Assembly: GCA_016713225.1 (NCBI GenBank) | Contig: JADJPO010000003.1 | Coordinates: 930,001 to 994,000 of the forward strand | Source: Kineosporiaceae bacterium | GTDB taxonomy: Bacteria; Actinomycetota; Actinomycetes; Actinomycetales; Kineosporiaceae | Direction of reading: 5' to 3' | DNA: 64,000 nt | Shown: piece by piece, positions 34,325-42,711 of the stretch | Layout: each line of letters begins with the position of its first letter | How positions within the stretch are numbered: position 1 is the first letter of the stretch | Translations under genes and position numbers: made by a program | Notes under the pieces: model-generated | The model's input: the letters and a program-made list of their open reading frames with translations, nothing else | Databases searched by the model: none | What the model was told of the DNA's origin: nothing

Positions 34325-34980
34325 CCACAACGTCTCGCAACGCAACCGGCCCTGCTAAGCCACAACCCGCGCCCGCCGACGTCAGTCGCCTCGGCATACA
34401 AGCCGTCGGCGCGACCCTCGACGGTCCCATCCTCGTGGCAGAACGAGTGGTCCCATCACGCTGGCAAGCGACAGCTGACCGCCCTCAACGGGCAGGTGGC
34501 GTTGTCAGTCAGGCGTGGCAAGATGTCGGGTAAGGGTGGTGAGAGCACGTCGCTGCCCGCGGCCGGGGGTTACCCACGCGCTTGTTCAAGATCAACCCTC
34601 AGGCCCTATTACAGCTGGCCATCTTTGCGCAGGTCCGCACCAGTGAGGCCTGCGAGACACGCCATGCGTCGGAGACCGCCGCTGCGCCTAACCGCATGGC
34701 CTCGTCCGCTGGTTCTGAGCGCGGCCGTGCGGCGCTGGCGTAGCCGATTGCCCGAGCCGGGTCCCCAAGCTCTCGAGCCGAGGCTGCTGCTGCCCCCAAC
34801 GCGTCGACGCGGAACGGAACCATGTCCAGGCGATGCAGCAAGGCAACAACCCGGATACAGCATCTGTCCGGAGATCTTCTCACCCGCAACAGCTGCATGT
34901 CCGAACGGGTGGTCCATCGCACTGGCAACGACAATTGAGGCCGAGACTGAGTGAGAATGCCATCATGTTCGAGGCGACAC
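34325..34980. other. 656-bp non-coding accessory stretch
   Basis: The first ~150 bp are homologous to the flank of antitoxin copy 3, including the identical 46-bp block. The rest holds only poor frames. One on the minus strand (34599-35003) contains VPFRVDALGAAAASARELGD, which resembles a fragment of a TPR-type regulator and may be a gene remnant. Confidence 0.4.
34421..34466 (+). repeat. 46-bp block identical to 44506-44551
   Basis: The block contains two GGTCCCATCnnnnTGGCA units about 27 bp apart. It is followed here by AGCGACAG, giving the uninterrupted version of the site into which the IS256 element inserted at 44552. The paired inner repeats look like transposase-binding end repeats, but no such element is attached. 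Confidence 0.7.
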
Positions 34981-36003
34981 TCAGGACTTCTTCTCAGTTG
35001 CATCGTCTACATCGAATTCGATCTGGAGATCATCCGCCGACTGTCGGTCTCGATCCAGAAGTTCCATCAGCCGCTCATTCTGCTCAACCTCTGCGGCAAG
35101 GCCGTGAGGTCGGGGCACGTTGAAGCTCCTGTACAGGTCGAAGCGGCTGAGCTCCAAGACGGTCGTCAATGCCGTTCCGTACTCTGCCGCGACGACAATA
35201 CTCCCACGGTAGAAGATGTACGCCAAGGCATAAGGTATCAATCCAACGGCCAGCCATCCTCCGCTGCGCCAGAGAAGAGCCACAGTTGCAGCCGCGCCTA
35301 GGAGATTGAGAACGACCATGCGTATGGCAAGATCCAGAGCAGTTCGTTGATCATTTAGATACGCCACGCGCTGCTCACTCGCAGTAAGGACTAGGTGAGG
35401 AGCCACGGTGACGAGTGACAACCCATACTGACTCCCTGCGCGCGCCTCGTATCTGCGTAGAACGTTTCCCAGTCGCGTTGGTCTCACATTGTTTACTCCG
35501 TCCGGGTAGCCGAGGACAACACGCTCAGCTTCTTCGTATCGGACAAGCAACTTGACATGGTCATCCTCGACAGGAGGATCCCCTGGGTCGAGCGGGGATT
35601 GCTGCAATTCCTGCAACCTCGTCAGCGACTCATCGGCCATCGTGACCAACTTGGCCCGGCGGCGCCTATGGGATCTGATTCTCTGAGACATCAAGTGTTG
35701 GGCAAGCTGAGAGGTCCCCCAATACCCTTCGCACGCCTGAACAAGAGCATACTGAAGAGGATGGAGCACCAAGCCGAGCAATAGGCTTCCCACGAGGAGT
35801 TGAAGAGCTTGCGAAAGTCCGCCGCCAGTTGCAAACCGATAGCCCGCTCGCCAATCTGGGCGCCCTGACCAAGGCTGGGCGCCAATCAACACCTGAATAT
35901 ATAGGATAGTGACAGCGGAAGGCACGACTGTGAGAACTGAGAAGTAGCGTCCGATGCTCTCGGCGGGTCCCTTCACCGCGTCCACGAGGGGAGACTGGGA
36001 CAC
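34981..36003 (-). CDS. Membrane protein of unknown function, lower GC than surroundings
   Basis: The 340-residue protein starts at GTG 36003, six bp after the stop of a small zinc-ribbon gene. Two hydrophobic segments near the N-terminus (VLTVVPSAVTILYIQVLI; LLVGSLLLGLVLHPLQYALV) and two in the second half (MVVLNLLGAAATVALLW; GGWLAVGLIPYALAYIFY) frame a ~110-residue cytoplasmic helical region. That region contains RSHRRRRAKLVTMADESLTR and RYEARAGSQYGLSLVTVAPH. The C-terminus is highly acidic (DDLQIEFDVDDATEKKS). Codon use is less GC-biased than neighbouring genes, which suggests recent acquisition. I recognise no family. Confidence 0.8.
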   Translation of the reverse strand: MSQSPLVDAVKGPAESIGRYFSVLTVVPSAVTILYIQVLIGAQPWSGRPDWRAGYRFATGGGLSQALQLLVGSLLLGLVLHPLQYALVQACEGYWGTSQLAQHLMSQRIRSHRRRRAKLVTMADESLTRLQELQQSPLDPGDPPVEDDHVKLLVRYEEAERVVLGYPDGVNNVRPTRLGNVLRRYEARAGSQYGLSLVTVAPHLVLTASEQRVAYLNDQRTALDLAIRMVVLNLLGAAATVALLWRSGGWLAVGLIPYALAYIFYRGSIVVAAEYGTALTTVLELSRFDLYRSFNVPRPHGLAAEVEQNERLMELLDRDRQSADDLQIEFDVDDATEKKS

Positions 36004-36009
36004 AATTCG

Positions 36010-36210
36010 CTACTTGCGACACTTACGGCACAGGCCACCAGCGAGACGGCCAGACGCACCGCAGCCTCCACATGTCGACGCCGGCTTCGATGGCTTTCGC
36101 CCGCCCTGGGACGGCTGAGGCCCCGGCACGCGTCCCCCCGGGGTCGTGGTTTGCGTGAACAAGAAGTGAGTGAGACCTAGCACCACCCACGCGACGCGCT
36201 GATGAGACAT
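36010..36210 (-). CDS. Small membrane protein with C-terminal zinc-ribbon-like CxxC pairs
   Basis: The 66-residue protein starts at ATG 36210 behind an excellent ribosome site (GGAGGTGATC). It has one N-terminal hydrophobic helix (VAWVVLGLTHFLFTQT), a Pro/Gly/Lys-rich linker and a C-terminus with CGGCGASGRLAGGLCRKCRK, two CxxC pairs that could bind zinc. The stop lies six bp before the next gene, so the two are almost certainly cotranscribed. The strong ribosome site and precise spacing make this a real gene despite its size. Function unknown. Confidence 0.75.
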   Translation of the reverse strand: MSHQRVAWVVLGLTHFLFTQTTTPGGRVPGPQPSQGGRKPSKPASTCGGCGASGRLAGGLCRKCRK

Positions 36211-36321
36211 TCGATCACCTCCGATCCAAGTTACCCGGAACAGCATGTCCAGTCGACACACCGACCACCTCTGGGGTCGAGCAACCCAAACTTGAGGCCC
36301 GAAGGGTGAGAAGGTTCGCAC

Positions 36322-37059
36322 GTGACCCAGCCCGCACCCGCCCATTCCTCGGGCGTGCCGGCGCACCCAAAGTCTGGAGATCACCCCAACCCACTTGTCG
36401 TAGTGCCGGCCGCCACGATCTCCATCGCGGCGGTGATCGGGGAACTAGCCGGCCCCACCTGGGTCTTACGGGTACTCGTCCTTGCTCTTGCGGGGCTACT
36501 GATCTACGCGGCAACCCTGTTCCGATCTGCCACGCGCGCCCACCTAGCGCTGCTCGCAACGGGGCTGATCCTGCCCATCCTGCTGATCTGGCTTCTTGCC
36601 CGACCCGACGTCGATGAGATTGTCACAGGGCGCTCGTTGGCGCTCGGTGCGGCACAGGGGACCGCAACGAATACAGCCTCCGTGGCTTCGCCTTCCCGCA
36701 CACCGTCTGCGACTGCCCCGGTCTCGACCGCAGCCGATCTTTCTGGCAGGCACCTCGATTTGGCGAATCTCAATGGCGCCAAGCTCGCGCGCGTGAGACT
36801 CACAGGAGCATCCTTGCGGGGCGCAACACTGCGCGGGGCAGATCTCACAGGAGCGGACTTGCAGGGTGCCGACCTGAGTGGAGCCGATCTCTCAGGCGCC
36901 TGCTTGGACCAGGCGAACCTGATCGCCGCGCACGTGGACGACATCGTCGTGGCGGGGGCCAGCCTCGAGGACGCGAAGCTACCCGTCGGGTTCCCTTCGG
37001 TCCCTGCATCCAGCGCAAGTCCAGGATCCACATCCTTGAACCACCCGTGCTCGCGCTGA
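36322..37059 (+). CDS. Membrane-anchored pentapeptide-repeat protein
   Basis: The 245-residue protein starts at GTG 36322. Two or three membrane segments occupy residues ~25-95 (LVVVPAATISIAAVIGELAG; VLALAGLLIYAATLF; LALLATGLILPILLIWLLA). A Ser/Thr/Ala linker follows, then pentapeptide repeats from ~140 to ~205 (ADLSG, LDLAN, ASLRG, ATLRG, ADLTG, ADLQG, ADLSG, ADLSG). These form a right-handed quadrilateral beta-helix. Cytoplasmic pentapeptide proteins can mimic DNA and protect gyrase; membrane-tethered forms like this are of unknown role. It is divergent from the zinc-ribbon gene (112 bp apart). Confidence 0.85.
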   Translation: MTQPAPAHSSGVPAHPKSGDHPNPLVVVPAATISIAAVIGELAGPTWVLRVLVLALAGLLIYAATLFRSATRAHLALLATGLILPILLIWLLARPDVDEIVTGRSLALGAAQGTATNTASVASPSRTPSATAPVSTAADLSGRHLDLANLNGAKLARVRLTGASLRGATLRGADLTGADLQGADLSGADLSGACLDQANLIAAHVDDIVVAGASLEDAKLPVGFPSVPASSASPGSTSLNHPCSR

Positions 37060-37167
37060 TCGCTGCAGGAGGCAGGGTCGTCCCGATCCGTGCTGTGCGT
37101 CACTCGCCAGCGGCTAGGTCACTCGGTGCGGGCCTCAGGGTCTATTGGCGCCGTCAGCGGGATCGCC

Positions 37168-37470
37168 TCATCCGCAGCACTCGGCGACCGCCAGGACCCG
37201 GGCCATCGGGAACGCCGCCTGCTCGCCCTTGTTGACCCCCGGGCGGCCGAAGTGCTCGTCGTTCGCCGGGGTGTCCGCCACATCCAGACAGGTCCCGTCG
37301 ACCGTGACCAACCGGCGACCGGCGACCCAGACCCCAGGCATCCCAACAGCTCCCAGCGGATTGGCCACACGCTCGAACAGATCCACCAACGGCTGCGAGC
37401 CCAGTCGCTGACGGGCCTGGAAGATCGCTCACTTGCTCGGCAGCGGGCACGACCAGTTGTCGCGGCCCAC
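37168..37470 (-). pseudogene. IS4-family transposase fragment with internal stop
   Basis: On the minus strand the translation runs CPLPSK-stop-AIFQARQRLGSQPL, then VDLFERVANPLG, RRLVTVDGTCLDVADTPAND and FGRPGVNKGEQAAFPMARVL, and ends at 37168. RLVTVDGT is the first DDE-type motif region of IS4-family transposases and FGRPG is typical of the group. A TGA interrupts the frame and both the N-terminus and the C-terminal half are missing. No terminal repeats are visible. It lies next to the truncated minus-strand TPR gene and probably took part in its rearrangement. Confidence 0.7.
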
Positions 37471-37551
37471 GGCAGGTGGGTCGAAGGCGCCTCAGCGTGC
37501 CGTTCTCATCGGCGACACCCGTCACGGGGCGGCCGATCCCGACCCCAGCGA

Positions 37552-38316
37552 TCAACTGGGCGGTGCGTCGAGCCGATCCGCATCATCATGGCGGCCCACC
37601 GCCTGGTAGCCGTTGGCGAGGTTGCTGCGGGATTGCAGGGTGTCGGGGTGGTCGGGTCCCAGGACACGTTCCCGGGTGGCCAGGGTCTGCTCGTCCAGGG
37701 TGATCGCGTCCTGGTGGCGGCCCACCGCCCGGTAGCCGGCGGCGAGGTTGTTGCGGGAGGCCAGGGTGTCGGGGTGTTCGGGTCCCAGGACACGTTCACT
37801 GGCGGCCAAGACCAGTTCGCTGATGGTGACCATGGGGGTGTAGGCGCCCACCTGGTACAGCCAGAGCCCGATGGTGGTGGCGGTGGCGGTGATGGCGACT
37901 ACGGTCGGGGTGGGTCGGATCGGGTGGGCGCCGTGGTCGAGCAGGGCCACGGTCTGGGCAGCGATCTCGGCGACGACCTCCGGTGGGGGTGGTGCCCCCG
38001 GCGCCGGGAGCAGGCCCACCACGGCGGGGGCGAGGCCGGTCAGGACGGTGTCGAGGACTCCTGGGGGGCCGGATTCGCGGACCACCCGGCCGATGAGGCG
38101 GTGCATCACCACAGCGGTCCCCTCGACCGTGCGGGTGATCAGCGAGGCCGCCACCAAGGCAGCGACCACGTCCTCGACCTCGGCGGCAGACCGCAGCGCC
38201 TGCCGGGGCCGTCTGCGGTGCCACCAGCGGCGGCGGCCGCCGGGGTCATGGAGCAGCAGCCGGGTCAGGGTGTCGCGGCTGATGCCGCCCGGGTCGAGGA
38301 CCGACAGCCAGTGCAT
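37552..38316 (-). pseudogene. 5'-truncated STAND-type TPR protein gene, minus-strand copy
   Basis: From ATG 38316 the translation reads MHWLSVLDPGGISRDTLTRL and continues through HRLIGRVVRES and QVGAYTPMVTISELV. It has two 42-residue TPR units (ERVLGPEHPDTLASRNNLAA...). The part before the LSVLDP segment, which in this family carries the NB-ARC/P-loop NTPase, is absent because the frame meets a second homologous gene head-to-head at ~38317. Family members (NB-ARC-TPR; the FxSxx-COOH-associated group is one) act as signal-transducing STAND ATPases. Without the NTPase this copy should be inactive as a switch. Confidence 0.75.
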
Positions 38317-39963
38317 CTCGGGGACTACACCCGTGAACAGTCCCTGGCCTACCTGGCCGAACGGACCGGGCTGGACGATCCCGGCGGCGCACGGCAGGTC
38401 GCCGACGCTCTCGGGGATCTGCCGTTGGCCCTGGCGCAGGCCGCCGGCGTGATCACCGCGCAGCACCTGACCTACCACCGATACCTGGACAAGCTCACCG
38501 ACACCACCCTGACCGCGGCCCTACCCCCCACACCCGGGTACCCGCGGCGGCTGCCCGAAGCCGTGCTGCTGTCCGTGCAGACCGCTGCCCTCGCCCATCC
38601 CCACGCCCGCGCTGCCCTGGGCCTGCTCAGCGTCCTGGACCCCACCGGCATCACCCGGACCCTGCTGACCGACCTGCTCGACACCGTGGTCGAGGACCAT
38701 CTCACGGTGGACGACGCCGACGAGGTGATCGGGATCCTCGCGCGGGCCTCACTGATCACCTTCACCGCCGACAACACCGCAGTGGTGATGCACCGCCTCA
38801 TCGGCCGGACCCTGCGCGAGACCCACCCCGACCCGGACGAGATCCTCACCACCGCCGCCCAGGCCCTGCAGCACGCCCTCCCCGGAGCTGACGCGCCACC
38901 CCCACCGGCCGGCCTGGTCGACGACATCGCCGCGCAGACCCTGACCCTGCTCGGCCACCCCACCCATCCCGACACCAGCGCAGACGTCACGCAGGCCGCC
39001 ACCACCGTCGGGATCTGGCTGTACCGAGTCGGCGCCTACACCGCCATGGTCACCATCAACGAGCAGACCCTGGCCACCCGGGAACGTGTCCTGGGACCCG
39101 AACACCCCGCCACCCTGAACTCCCGCAACAACCTCGCCGGCGGCTACTGGGCGGTGGGCCGCCACCAGGACGCGATCACCCTGAACGAGCAGACCCTGGC
39201 CACCCGGGAACGCGTCCTGGGACCCGAACACCCCGCTACCCTGAACTCCCGCAACAACCTCGCCAACGGCTACCGGGAGGTGGGCCGCCACCAGGACGCG
39301 ATCACCCTGCACGAGCAGACCCTGACCACCCGCGAACGCGTCCTGGGACCCGAACACCCCGACACCCTGCACTCCCGCAACAACCTCGCCCTCGACTACC
39401 GGGCGGTGGGCCGCCACCAGGACGCGATCACCCTGCACGAGCAGACCCTGACCACCCGCGAACGTGTCCTGGGACCCGAACACCCCGACACCCTGACCTC
39501 CCGCAACAACCTCGCCAACGGCTACCAGGCGGTAGGCCGCCACCAGGACGCGATCACCCTGCACGAGCAGACCCTGGCCACCCGCGAACGCGTCCTGGGA
39601 CCCGAACACCCCGCCACCCTGAACTCCCGCAACAACCTCGCCAACGGCTACCAGGCGGTGGGCCGCCACCAGGACGCGATCACCCTGCACGAACAGACCC
39701 TGACCACCAGGGAACGCGTCCTGGGACCCGAACACCCCGACACCCTGCACTCCCGCAACAACCTCGCCAACGGCTACCAGGCGGTGGGCCGCCACCAGGA
39801 CGCGATCACCCTGCACGAGCAGACCCTGACCACCAGGGAACGCGTCCTGGGACCCGAACACCCCGACACCCTGACCTCCCGAAGCAACCTCGCAGACGGC
39901 TACCGGGAGGTGGGCCGGGCGAAGGATGCCCGCCGGATCGAGGAAGGTAAGTCCCCACGCTGA
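38317..39963 (+). pseudogene. 5'-truncated STAND-type TPR protein gene, plus-strand copy
   Basis: The meaningful sequence begins near GDYTREQSLAYLAERTGL, the winged end of an NB-ARC domain. It continues through LLSVLDPTGITRTLLTDLLD and VVMHRLIGRTLRE to seven TPR units of 42 residues. The reading frame is open further upstream to 37090 only as the antisense of the minus-strand copy. Walker A and B are missing, so this too lacks its NTPase. The two homologous genes abut head-to-head at ~38317, which implies inversion or recombination between paralogues. It could still express as a TPR-only protein. Confidence 0.75.
39082..39960 (+). repeat. Seven tandem 126-bp coding repeats (TPR units)
   Basis: Units begin with GAACG(T/C)GTCCTGGGACCCGA at 39082, 39208, 39334, 39460, 39586, 39712 and 39838. 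Units 1-6 are nearly identical in DNA, differing at a few codons (PATLN/PDTLH/PDTLT; ANGYQ/ANGYR). Unit 7 diverges at its end. Two more units are in the minus-strand copy at ~37590-37800. Confidence 0.9.
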
Positions 39964-40183
39964 GGATCCTCGGCGATCGCTTGGGGAGCGAGCACACGCG
40001 AGGCAGTCCTCGGAGGACGTTCGCCCACCCCGACTCCGGCGTGGATGGGGGCCGGGTGGGCAGCAGACGTCGGCTGGCCTGAGGTCTGCGGCGGCGGGCA
40101 GATCGTGGGTGAGATCGGGGACTCAGGTGGTAGTCACTTCCGGTTCAGGTTCACCAGCCGCCGATAATGGATATTGTCAGCGG

Positions 40184-41060
40184 TCAATTCCTGATCGCTG
40201 TAGCGCCCTGCGTGGCCAGGCGGTCCTGCAGTTCGGCGTGCCGGAACTGGTACACCGGCCCCACCTGACGCAACACCTGGCGCGTCACCGCGTCCGGCAA
40301 CAACCCCAGCCGAGCCCGGTGACGTGACCGCAGCCGAGGGCGTGACCGAGACATGAACCGGACCCGCTCCCGCGACTGCGCCCACAGGACCAGCTCGCTC
40401 ACCCACAGCCCACCCGCCGGCCCGGCCACCTGCCCGAACGCCAGCACCATCGCCACCAGCCCGAACGCCAGCCCGACCATCAGCCCGGCCACCACCCAAA
40501 ACGCGAGCCCGGCCATCAGCCCGACCATCAGCTCGAACACCAGCCCGTGGCGGCGGTCAGCGGCGTAGGTGGTAGTGGGGGCGGCTGCAGCAGCATCGGT
40601 CGCCGGGCTGGACCAGGCCCGCATCAAGTTCGCCAGCCCGGCCACCAGCCCGATCATCAGCACGGCCTGCAGCCCGGCCACCAGGTCGCCCTCCAGCTCG
40701 CCCAGCAGCCCGGCCACCAGCAAGCCCCCCAGCCCACCCACCAGCGCGAGAAGGTCCCGGCGTCGCACGGGCCGTAAGACCAAGCTACGCGGCTCGCCCT
40801 CAGACAGGCTTCCCGGCCTGGCCACCAGCCCGATCATCCCGGCCACAACCGACGCGATCTGCAGCCCGGTCATCAGCCCGGCCGTCAGCCCGGCCACCAG
40901 CCCGGCCACCAGCCCGACAACCAACCCGACCACCAACCCGACCACCAACCCGGCTGCCAACGCGGCTGCCAACCCGGCTGCCAGTCGCCGGGGGGGTGAA
41001 GTCCAGGTGGGGATGTGCCACCAAGCGATGACGCGGTTGCTGCCGAGGTGCACGGCGGTC
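40184..41060 (-). pseudogene. C-terminal membrane fragment of a NACHT-type STAND protein
   Basis: The translation contains NRVIAWWHIPTWTSPPRRLA, then long GLxxGL repeats (GLVVGLVVGLVVGLVAGLVA) forming many membrane helices, and ends with VYQFRHAELQDRLATQGA. The YQFRHAxLQDxLA ending and Gly-Leu membrane repeats are typical of the C-terminus of actinomycete NACHT-domain proteins. The NACHT NTPase itself is missing. Upstream the frame runs into an IS256 end (41061-41090), so the apparent start at 41119 is derived from the insertion sequence. Probably a remnant left by transposition. Confidence 0.7.
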
Positions 41061-41090
41061 GGGTCTGTAGGGCCAACGGTGTAACCGGGC
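41061..41090 (+). mobile_element. Solo IS256-type terminal repeat
   Basis: The ~28 bases GGGTCTGTAGGGCCAACGGT + GTAACCGG are identical to the left end of the IS element at 44552. No transposase or partner end is attached nearby. It sits exactly at the 5' border of the NACHT fragment. Confidence 0.75.
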
Positions 41091-41242
41091 TGAGGTAAGG
41101 CAATCGACGACCGAAGCACTCGATGCTCTCACCTGAGGTCCATCGCACCCGCCGCCGCCTTGGAGATCACCACAGTGCGCTGTTGCACGCGGCGCCATGG
41201 CGCCCGCAACGATGACCAGGCATTCGGCGGGCAACGAGACTA

Positions 41243-41407
41243 GACCCATGACCCCTTAACCCAAGACAGCCCCATGCACAGGCCGTGATCTTCATGCGCT
41301 TGGTGGGCGCGCCTGTTGATCAAGCCATCCACCTGCGCGAATGCGGGCACCATGGGAGGGCACTGCCCCACCAGCCTCGCGACTCCAAGTAGCCCACGTA
41401 CAGCCCA
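41243..41407 (+). repeat. Diverged copy B of the ~160-bp dispersed repeat
   Basis: It begins GACCCATGACCCCTTAACCC and shares GCCTGTTGATCA, ATCCACCTGC, GCCCCACC and AGTAGCCCACGT with 24781-24940 in the same order and orientation. The 683-bp gap 41120-41802 holds this repeat, a metal-type operator, the tRNA fragment and the dprA upstream region, and no gene that I can support. Confidence 0.6.
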
Positions 41408-41415
41408 TGATCTTC

Positions 41416-41432
41416 ATACCCCGAGGGGGTAT
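41416..41432. promoter_or_regulatory. CsoR/FrmR-type palindromic operator without a gene
   Basis: ATACCCC-GAG-GGGGTAT is a perfect 7-bp palindrome of the kind bound by CsoR-family copper, sulfur or formaldehyde sensors. The sequence after it (ATG at 41444) is cut after a few codons by the tRNA fragment, so the controlled gene is gone. Confidence 0.5.
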
Positions 41433-41465
41433 ATGATTTGATCATGCCTCTGACCTGCGGTTATA

Positions 41466-41510
41466 TGGTCGGGACGGCGGGATTCGAACCCACGACCCCT
41501 TGACCCCCAG
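41466..41510 (-). other. 3' fragment of tRNA-Pro(GGG): probable attachment-site remnant
   Basis: Read on the minus strand, 41510 to 41466 gives the anticodon loop CTGGGGG, the 3' anticodon stem TCAAG, the variable loop, the T arm GTGGG-TTCGAAT-CCCGC, acceptor strand CGTCCCG, discriminator A and CCA. The 5' half (acceptor, D arm, 5' anticodon stem) is absent; the sequence before the loop does not pair. A tRNA 3' end without its 5' half is the usual footprint left by an integrative element that inserts into that tRNA gene. Confidence 0.7.
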
Positions 41511-41733
41511 AAGCCCGCCGAACAAGCCCCTGACCTGCAGGAACACCCTCGCGGACGTCCCTTGTGCGGCACTCTATCCGCCACTGGCAGACCGTGTCGG
41601 ACAAGGGGTCGACGAGGGTTGAAGATCAGCCCACGCACTTTCCGGAGATCAACCCATGTTCTCCCTGGCACGCTCCCACACGGATAGCTTGGCGCGACTG
41701 CCCCCGTAGGCATGCAGATCGATCACGTCGCCC

Positions 41734-41779
41734 CCGACAGTCCTCCCACTCGCCAACGGTGTCTTCCGGAGACTGTCGG
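41734..41779 (+). promoter_or_regulatory. Long-spaced inverted repeat upstream of the dprA-like gene
   Basis: CCGACAGTC (41734-41742) pairs perfectly with GACTGTCGG (41771-41779) across 28 bases. It ends 23 bp before ATG 41803. It could be a regulator binding pair or a leader hairpin. Confidence 0.4.
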
Positions 41780-41802
41780 AGTGCCCGGCTAGGCTGCCTT
41801 GC

Positions 41803-42711
41803 ATGGAGTCGCGCGAACAGGAGCTCGCAGCGTTGCTGACTCTGCTGCGGCGAAAGTCAGGTGGCGCCGGCTGGAACGAGATCGCCGCCGACGCCGTGGC
41901 TGCGGGGAGCGCAACAGACCTTCTACGTCAGCCAGCCGATGACGCGCTCTTCGCCTCGCCCGACCTCGAGCCCGACCATGAGCGGGCCATCTCTGACGTC
42001 CGCCAGTGGGCGCGGGCGGGGCTTCGGTGGGTCACCGTTCTCGATCCTGACTATCCCTCGCGGTTGCTCGGCATCCGAGAGATCCCACCGTTCCTGTTCT
42101 ATGAGGGCACCCTCCACGAGCCGGATGACGGCATGTCTGTCGTCGGATCGCGATCGGCGTCCGCCTGGGGGCTGAAGCTGGCCACCGAGGCCGCGCGTCT
42201 GCTCGTCTCGCAGGGCCTGACAGTCATCGCCGGTCTCGCCGCCGGCATCGACACAGCAGCCCATCAGGCAGCCCTCGAGTCCAGCGGCAGAACGGTGGCA
42301 TTCCTCGGCACCGGGATCACACACGCCTACCCGGCGTCCAACCGCGCACTCCAGCGTGAGATCGCCGATCACGGATTGCTGTTCTCGCAGTTCTATCCCG
42401 ACGCCCCACCGGCGAAGCACACGTTCCCGATGCGTAACGCCACGATGTCGGGGTACGGGCTGGCGACGATCGTCATCGAAGCCGGCGAGCACTCCGGCAC
42501 ACGGATCCAGGCACGAGTTGCCGGCGAGCACGGCAGGCCCGTGATCCTGACCGACCGGGTGGCTGCCAGCACGTCCTGGGGTGCCGCACTGGTCGGGCGT
42601 CCGCACGTGTACGTCGTCAGCTCGCTGCGAGACCTCGCGGCCGCCGTGAACGACGTTCGTGAAGCGCCCGCGCGATTGCAGAGCGCCCTGGACGAACTGG
42701 TCTCCGCGTGA
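41803..42711 (+). CDS. dprA-like: DprA/Smf-family protein (accessory, non-competence type)
   Basis: The 302-residue protein has an N-terminal ~95-residue helical part and a Rossmann-like DprA core from ~105. The core has VVGSRSASAWGLKLA, GLTVIAGLAAGIDTAAHQAA, LGTGITHAYPASNRAL and a TFPMRNATMSGYGLATIVIEAGEHSGTRIQA stretch. DprA binds single-stranded DNA and loads RecA in transformation. Here the gene overlaps a ComF-like phosphoribosyltransferase gene (GTGA) and an EcsC-like gene follows, not the usual topA/recG-type neighbours. It also stands just inside the predicted island border. A defence or nucleotide-sensing role (the fold is related to SLOG) is plausible but inferred. Confidence 0.88.
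   Translation: MESREQELAALLTLLRRKSGGAGWNEIAADAVAAGSATDLLRQPADDALFASPDLEPDHERAISDVRQWARAGLRWVTVLDPDYPSRLLGIREIPPFLFYEGTLHEPDDGMSVVGSRSASAWGLKLATEAARLLVSQGLTVIAGLAAGIDTAAHQAALESSGRTVAFLGTGITHAYPASNRALQREIADHGLLFSQFYPDAPPAKHTFPMRNATMSGYGLATIVIEAGEHSGTRIQARVAGEHGRPVILTDRVAASTSWGAALVGRPHVYVVSSLRDLAAAVNDVREAPARLQSALDELVSA

Noticed and set aside
37090..38316. N-terminal extension of the plus-strand TPR gene
   Set aside because: The frame is open, but its product is antisense to the IS4 fragment and the minus-strand TPR copy and has no NB-ARC motif.
38749..39861. 370-codon minus-strand frame with regular repeats
   Set aside because: The regularity is the complement of the TPR repeats. The plus frame has the TPR consensus and the HRLIGRTLRE segment.
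39082..39960. Tandem repeats considered as a CRISPR array
   Set aside because: The period is a constant 126 bp with no unique spacers, and the repeats encode 42-residue TPR units in frame.
40850..41000. 15-bp-scale direct repeats considered as iterons or CRISPR
   Set aside because: They encode GLVVGL-type membrane helices of the NACHT fragment; no origin genes or AT-rich unwinding region nearby.
41466..41545. Complete tRNA gene on the minus strand
   Set aside because: Only the anticodon loop onwards fits. There is no pairing 5' anticodon stem, D arm or 5' acceptor strand in the preceding sequence.
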